Shown here: positions 56,705 through 64,000 of the stretch, piece after piece
Position numbering within the stretch: the stretch's first letter is position 1
Layout of the letters: each line of letters begins with the position of its first letter
DNA from: Olavius sp. associated proteobacterium Delta 1
GTDB lineage: Bacteria; Desulfobacterota; Desulfobacteria; Desulfobacterales; JAFDCJ01
Assembly: GCA_902749685.1 (NCBI GenBank)
Contig: CACVKW010000228.1
Span: forward strand, 62,001 to 126,000
Length of the DNA: 64,000 nucleotides
Reading direction: 5' to 3'
Position numbers and translations under genes: made by a program
Notes under the pieces: model-generated
Seen by the model: the letters and a program-made list of their open reading frames with translations, nothing else
Told to the model about the DNA's origin: nothing
Database searches by the model: none

Positions 56705-56875
56705 AATTTCTCGCAATGAATATTGAAGGTAATTTTGGCCGTTCTAATATATTTGAACAATAGGAGAATCTTCTTGTAACATCCTCGTAAACACGCTATA
56801 TATTTATTTTAAATTGTTTTCAACACCATATCTTGTATATTTTAACTCACTTAGTAAAAGATAATATTTTCTGTT

Positions 56876-57490
56876 ATGAGCATCCTGTCCAGTACCGTCT
56901 CGATTACACGATATAAGGTCCATGGTAAAATAAATTCGCCAATTATCGAAAATATTGCCGACGGATTGAAAAGTAACACGGTTTCAGAAATAGACAACCA
57001 GATTTCTGACAAAGCGGTCGGATGGACGTCGTTTGAGAAACCCTTCCAGCCCGATTTTGGTGGATCCTCATTTGTATACGGAAACTATTTCGTTTTTGCC
57101 CTGCGTATTGATAAAAAAAATATCGCGGCCAAAGTTTTAAAAAAACATTATACAATTGAAGCCGCCAAACGAATGGCTGACAGTGGACGGGATTTTTTAT
57201 CCAAAAACGAAAAAAAACTGGTTAAAGAGCATGTCCTTAGTGGGTTAAGTGTGCGTATTCCGGCGACTCCGAACATATATGATTTAGTGTGGAATTACGA
57301 AGATGCGGTGGTTTGGTTTTTCTCCAATTTAAAGGCTGCGAATGAAGAACTGGAGACCCTTTTTTCAAAAGCTTTTAACCTGTCGCTGATACGACTTTTC
57401 CCCTATACTGCGGCGGATTTGACATCGGGTCTTTCAGATTCACAGCTTGATGAACTACAGAAAATTTCGCCCACTCAGTTCTTTAAGTAA
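56876..57490 (+). CDS. RdgC-like protein, N-terminal half
   Basis: 204 residues. Segments GWTSFEKPF, YGNYFVFALRIDKKNIAAKVL, KNEKKLVKEHVLSGLSVRIP and SLIRLFPYTAADL follow the N-terminal half of RdgC, a ring-shaped DNA-binding protein that limits RecA. A classical RdgC is about 300 residues in one chain; here the frame stops and a second gene with the other half begins 14 bases later. The two probably make a split RdgC-like complex. The pair lies directly upstream of dnaN. The assignment is by motif order only. Confidence 0.6.
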   Translation: MSILSSTVSITRYKVHGKINSPIIENIADGLKSNTVSEIDNQISDKAVGWTSFEKPFQPDFGGSSFVYGNYFVFALRIDKKNIAAKVLKKHYTIEAAKRMADSGRDFLSKNEKKLVKEHVLSGLSVRIPATPNIYDLVWNYEDAVVWFFSNLKAANEELETLFSKAFNLSLIRLFPYTAADLTSGLSDSQLDELQKISPTQFFK

Positions 57491-57504
57491 TAGAGATGTA
57501 AAAT

Positions 57505-58032
57505 ATGCTGGATGTTGCTGTTGCTTATAGTCGCTATCAATTTCTCGGTGAAGAATTTTTAACCTGGTTATGGTTTGTTATAGAAAAAAATCAAAGTCTG
57601 GTTAAAATTTTTGATCCAAATTTTGTCGCGCTGGAAGTTGGAAATCGTGTGGTCTTTGAAAATCGCAGAAAAGAATCTGCTGAGCGCATAACGATTAAGG
57701 GTGATGGCGCAAGTTTAGAAGAGGGTATGCTTGCATTAAAAAAGGGAGCCCTGGTCACCGAACTCAACATGGTTTATAAATCTGCGGAATTGATGTGGCA
57801 GTTTACGCTCAAAGGCGAGAGTTTAAACATCAGCTCGTTGAGTATTCCCAACACCGGCTCTGCCGAATCCGATGAGGATATTGAAGGCGTTGTGCTCGAA
57901 AAAATTTTTCTGTACGATAAAGCGTTACAGCTTTTAGAGAAACTCTATACCCATTTTGCTAAATTAAGAGTTTCGGATACCTGGCTCAGCAAGGAGAGCC
58001 CCCTTCTCCGAAAATGGATTCAATCGTCTTAA
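57505..58032 (+). CDS. RdgC-like protein, C-terminal half
   Basis: 175 residues from ATG 57505, 14 bases after the previous gene. The opening YQFLGEEFLTWLWFVIEKNQ resembles the start of the RdgC C-terminal half, and the rest (VALEVGNRVVFENRR, EEGMLALKKGALVTELNMVY) is mixed alpha/beta. No enzyme motif is visible. Tight spacing implies co-translation with the N-terminal half. It is followed by an AT-rich region and dnaN. It may alternatively be an independent protein of a lineage-specific family. Confidence 0.55.
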   Translation: MLDVAVAYSRYQFLGEEFLTWLWFVIEKNQSLVKIFDPNFVALEVGNRVVFENRRKESAERITIKGDGASLEEGMLALKKGALVTELNMVYKSAELMWQFTLKGESLNISSLSIPNTGSAESDEDIEGVVLEKIFLYDKALQLLEKLYTHFAKLRVSDTWLSKESPLLRKWIQSS

Positions 58033-58260
58033 ATATTGTTTTTGACAACAACTATTCATATATTGTTGATAACCTCAAATTTATAAACAATCCGTTCTGC
58101 ATTGACGATAATACCGCAATTGCATCTTAGATATTATTGGCGTTGTCAGCATTGATGAATAACAAAACTTAAATGATATGAACGCGTTAAAAAGTTATTA
58201 GCGTTATTAACAACCTATTATTATTATAGTTATATTTTTAATTAATTAAGGAAATAAAAA
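58033..58260. other. AT-rich region upstream of dnaN, possible replication-origin relic
   Basis: This 228-base stretch is unusually AT-rich. Two 8-of-9 matches to the DnaA box TTATNCACA are present: TGTTGATAA (58064-58072, reverse) and TTATTAACA (58204-58212). That is weak evidence for an origin and could be chance. The dnaN ribosome site AAGGAAA is at the right end. Confidence 0.3.
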
Positions 58261-61826
<3,566 letters not shown>

Positions 61827-61848
61827 AAAAATCAATAATTACTTAATT

Positions 61849-61930
61849 GAGGGATTATAGGATAATATTAATAAATTAAAATAGGTTTAATTCCTTCAAT
61901 TGCTAAATTCCCCAATCCTATAATTCCTAA
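61849..61930. repeat. GGGATTATAGGAT / ATCCTATAATTCC inverted repeat
   Basis: GAGGGATTATAGGATAAT (61849-61866) and CCAATCCTATAATTCC (61912-61927) are inverted copies separated by about 45 AT-rich bases, after gyrB. It may serve as a transcript end or be another dispersed palindrome. Confidence 0.5.
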
Positions 61931-62017
61931 ATTATCCCCGAGTTCAATTCTCTTTCATTCGCACGACAATAGTAAAATATTACCTAATTTTTCAAGCTGA
62001 ATAGCGAGGTTTAAATT

Positions 62018-62809
62018 ATGAATATTCATCAAGTTGAAGCCCGTGATCTACCGGACCTGTGGTTTCAGGCCGTCCATAACATTCTTGATCAGGGGGAGCG
62101 TTTTGTAATCGACCGGGGATCATATGCCGGACAGACCCGCCTGGAATATGATTATTTTATGGGACATGTAAAATATCCCGGCACGCAACCGCTTATTCCG
62201 GACATTCCGCCTTCCTGTGGCATTCCCAATCCGGTTGAGGCCGACTATATCTATGGTGGTTCCGGATATGACCGGGCATATATCGAGTATTTAATGTCTC
62301 CTCGCAAGGAGTCGGGGGAATCATACACCTATGGCGAACGCCTGACGAAAGTTCCCCTGACCGGCGACAAACTGGCCTGGTGGGAACAGGAAAATACCGA
62401 AATCATCGACAAACGAGAGGTAGACGGCAATATCGTTTTTGAGGAACACGGCCTGCTGTATTTAAATCAGATTGAATGGGTTATCGCTACCTACAAACAA
62501 TTCGGTCTGCGCAACAATCAGCTGGTGCTGCAGGTGGCCCATCCCTCAGACCTGACCCTGCTCGACCCGCCCTGTCTGCGATCCATTGACACCCGCATTC
62601 AAAATGATAAACTGCGCTTTTTCGTGTATTTTCGTTCCTGGGATCTATGGAATGGGTTTCCTGCCAACCTGGCGGCCATTCAGAACCTAAAAGAATACAT
62701 GGCCGGCGAGATCGGTGTCAAAGACGGTGAAATACTTGTGGAAAGCAAAGGGTTACATCTTTACGGATATGCTGAAGATCTGGCCAAGCTCAGATGTTTA
62801 AGGGAATGA
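62018..62809 (+). CDS. Thymidylate synthase ThyA superfamily protein, archaeal-like
   Basis: 263 residues. The region HPSDLTLLDPPCLRSIDTRI carries the likely catalytic Cys186 (PPCL) followed by the Arg motif, then FRSWDLWNGFPANLAAIQNL, which matches the R-S-x-D-x-x-x-G-x-P-x-N dUMP-binding motif of ThyA (here W-N-G-F-P-A-N). The N-terminal part with YGGSGYDRAYIEYL and the C-terminal ESKGLHLYGY also agree with TysY-type enzymes. It would methylate dUMP or a modified pyrimidine nucleotide. It is transcribed alone behind a short AT-rich gap after gyrB. Confidence 0.7.
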   Translation: MNIHQVEARDLPDLWFQAVHNILDQGERFVIDRGSYAGQTRLEYDYFMGHVKYPGTQPLIPDIPPSCGIPNPVEADYIYGGSGYDRAYIEYLMSPRKESGESYTYGERLTKVPLTGDKLAWWEQENTEIIDKREVDGNIVFEEHGLLYLNQIEWVIATYKQFGLRNNQLVLQVAHPSDLTLLDPPCLRSIDTRIQNDKLRFFVYFRSWDLWNGFPANLAAIQNLKEYMAGEIGVKDGEILVESKGLHLYGYAEDLAKLRCLRE

Positions 62810-62880
62810 CCGATAAATGAATAATGACTATGGATGAATGAATAATTAAGGAATTCTATCTCTTTATAAAAATTAGACCG

Positions 62881-62930
62881 CGCGAAGCGACCTCCACAAA
62901 TATTCATTAGTCATTATTCAATAGTCAATT
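62881..62930. repeat. Dispersed GCGAAGCGACCTCCACAAATATTCA repeat, copy 2
   Basis: Matches the element at 21474-21525 in its first 25 bases with one change, followed by ATTAGTCATTATTCAATAGTC-like units. It reaches to within a few bases of, or slightly into, the end of the aminotransferase gene. Confidence 0.65.
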
Positions 62931-64000
62931 ATAGATAGAAACCGGTCGACTTCCTCTTTGGTGTTGTAGTGGGCTAGACCGACTCGCACCATTCCGCCGG
63001 AGTCTTCCAGCCCCAGTTTTTCGGTGACGGCCAGGGCGTAGTAATTACCATGCCAGACAAAAACCCCCTTTTTTCCTAATTTTGTGGCGATGCCTGCGGG
63101 AGCGTAGCCCTCTCTGGTAAATGCCACGGTGGGACAGCGCTCGTCAAACTGGTCCTCATTCAAAATGCCGTATACTTTCATACCGGAAATTTTGCTTAAC
63201 TCTGTCAGCATATAGGAAAAAAGGGGACGTTCATAAGCTGCTATAATTCCCATCGCCTGTTTTAAATTTTTGCGGCGCCCTTCATATTTACTAAGCTCTG
63301 ACGAGAGCCTGCTGCCGTAGATAAGTCCGACTTGCGCCAGATAATCGACGGCCGCCACCACGCCGGCAAGGCCTTCATGATTCAGCGTACCGGTTTCAAA
63401 TTTATGAGGGGGGTCGGGGTTTGAGGGTCTGACTTTATAGGGGGCTAATTGATCAAGCAATTTCTGCTTACCCCACACGACCCCGACGTGCGGTCCAAAA
63501 AATTTGTAAGCCGAACAGACCAGAAAATCACAATCAATGGTTTGAACATCGATCGGCCGATGGGGTGCATAGTGTACGGCATCGACCCAGACCCGGGCGC
63601 CAACTTCATGTGCCATCGCAGCGATCGTTTTGATGGGATTAATGGTGCCCACGGCGTTGGAAGCATAGCCCACGGCAACCAGTTTGGTTTTGTTGGAAAA
63701 TAAGGATGAGAGATAGTCCAGGTCCAAACGACAATCTTTGACATTAAAATCAGCCCATTTAATGATGACCCCTTTTTCTTCTAATGCCAACCAGGGAGAA
63801 ATATTGGCATCATGGTCCAGGCGGGTGACCATGATTTCGTCACCGGCTTGCAGGCTGCGACCGATTGCGCGGCTGAAACTAAAGGTAAGGGTTGTCATGT
63901 TGGCGCCGAACACAATTTCGGTTTCAGAATTAGCATTTAATAAATCAGCCATGGCGATGCGGGCCTGAACAATCGTATCGTCATTGCGATAACTGGTGAT
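62918..64000 (-). CDS. Class V aminotransferase / cysteine desulfurase-like protein (5' end beyond window)
   Basis: Partial, 360 residues visible; the frame is open to the right edge (upstream residues ITSYRNDDTIVQARIA), so the start is outside. The PLP Lys is in LVCSAYKFFGPHVGV, and the preceding DAVHYAPHRPIDVQ has the conserved Asp and His. This pattern fits the cysteine desulfurase-like family TIGR01976 (VC1184 type) rather than IscS/SufS; no catalytic Cys loop of those is obvious. The substrate is unknown. Its 3' end overlaps a dispersed repeat, and the last residues IIDY may derive from it. Confidence 0.85.
   Translation of the reverse strand: MTSYRNDDTIVQARIAMADLLNANSETEIVFGANMTTLTFSFSRAIGRSLQAGDEIMVTRLDHDANISPWLALEEKGVIIKWADFNVKDCRLDLDYLSSLFSNKTKLVAVGYASNAVGTINPIKTIAAMAHEVGARVWVDAVHYAPHRPIDVQTIDCDFLVCSAYKFFGPHVGVVWGKQKLLDQLAPYKVRPSNPDPPHKFETGTLNHEGLAGVVAAVDYLAQVGLIYGSRLSSELSKYEGRRKNLKQAMGIIAAYERPLFSYMLTELSKISGMKVYGILNEDQFDERCPTVAFTREGYAPAGIATKLGKKGVFVWHGNYYALAVTEKLGLEDSGGMVRVGLAHYNTKEEVDRFLSIIDY

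Overview
The window looks like a chromosomal segment of a strictly anaerobic sulfate-reducing bacterium of the Desulfobacterota (probably class Desulfobacteria). The main reason is a complete dissimilatory sulfite reductase block, dsrA-dsrB-dsrD-dsrN, on the minus strand at 27.0-31.4 kb. Supporting signs are a tetrahaem cytochrome c3, PEP-CTERM and cohesin/dockerin surface proteins, and a likely UGA-encoded selenocysteine. No rRNA, tRNA or CRISPR array was found. No intact insertion sequence or prophage is visible, but several families of short dispersed repeats sit between genes and one has entered a coding region.

Layout. 1-2.4 kb: the N-terminal part of a large Ser/Thr kinase/STAND ATPase, running off the left edge. 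2.8-10.5 kb: a periplasmic M48 protease lipoprotein, an AhpD/carboxymuconolactone decarboxylase-like gene with an in-frame TGA exactly at the second active-site Cys (candidate selenoprotein), a crotonase, an MFS exporter, a two-gene ABC-2 exporter, an SDR reductase and an orphan PotD-type binding protein. 11.0-14.7 kb: an overlapping signalling operon (PAS histidine kinase, receiver-HDOD, receiver-SpoIIE phosphatase). 14.8-18.6 kb: a cohesin-like PEP-CTERM protein and a LamG/beta-helix/dockerin protein, flanked by a 77-bp direct repeat made from the 3' end of the phosphatase gene. 19.4-25.8 kb: molybdenum-cofactor genes (moaB, mobA, moaE-like, moaC), mltA, tatB-tatC and cytochrome c3, the likely energy and export support for periplasmic redox enzymes.

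26.0-33.7 kb: the dsr region with a PrmA-like methyltransferase whose N-terminus resembles DsrD, an unknown 388-residue protein and a TPR protein. 33.9-41.1 kb: a DapA-family lyase/aldolase, a Cys-cluster protein, ilvE, a eukaryote-type UDP-glucose pyrophosphorylase, and a diadenylate cyclase fused to YbbR domains. 41.5-52.4 kb: a glycogen operon (bifunctional debranching enzyme, alpha-glucan phosphorylase, glycogen synthase, branching enzyme) behind a good sigma-70-type promoter. 52.5-64 kb: a lytic transglycosylase, a PHP-UvrD helicase fusion, a split RdgC-like pair, dnaN-gyrB overlapping by 4 bases, an archaeal-type thymidylate synthase-like gene, and a class V aminotransferase running off the right edge.

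The most notable observations are the candidate AhpD-like selenoprotein with a SECIS-like hairpin, the dsrN gene whose inter-domain linker is built from dispersed intergenic repeats, the DsrD-like N-terminus on the neighbouring methyltransferase, the duplicated gene end flanking the cohesin/dockerin island, and the split RdgC pair in the place where dnaA might be expected before dnaN.
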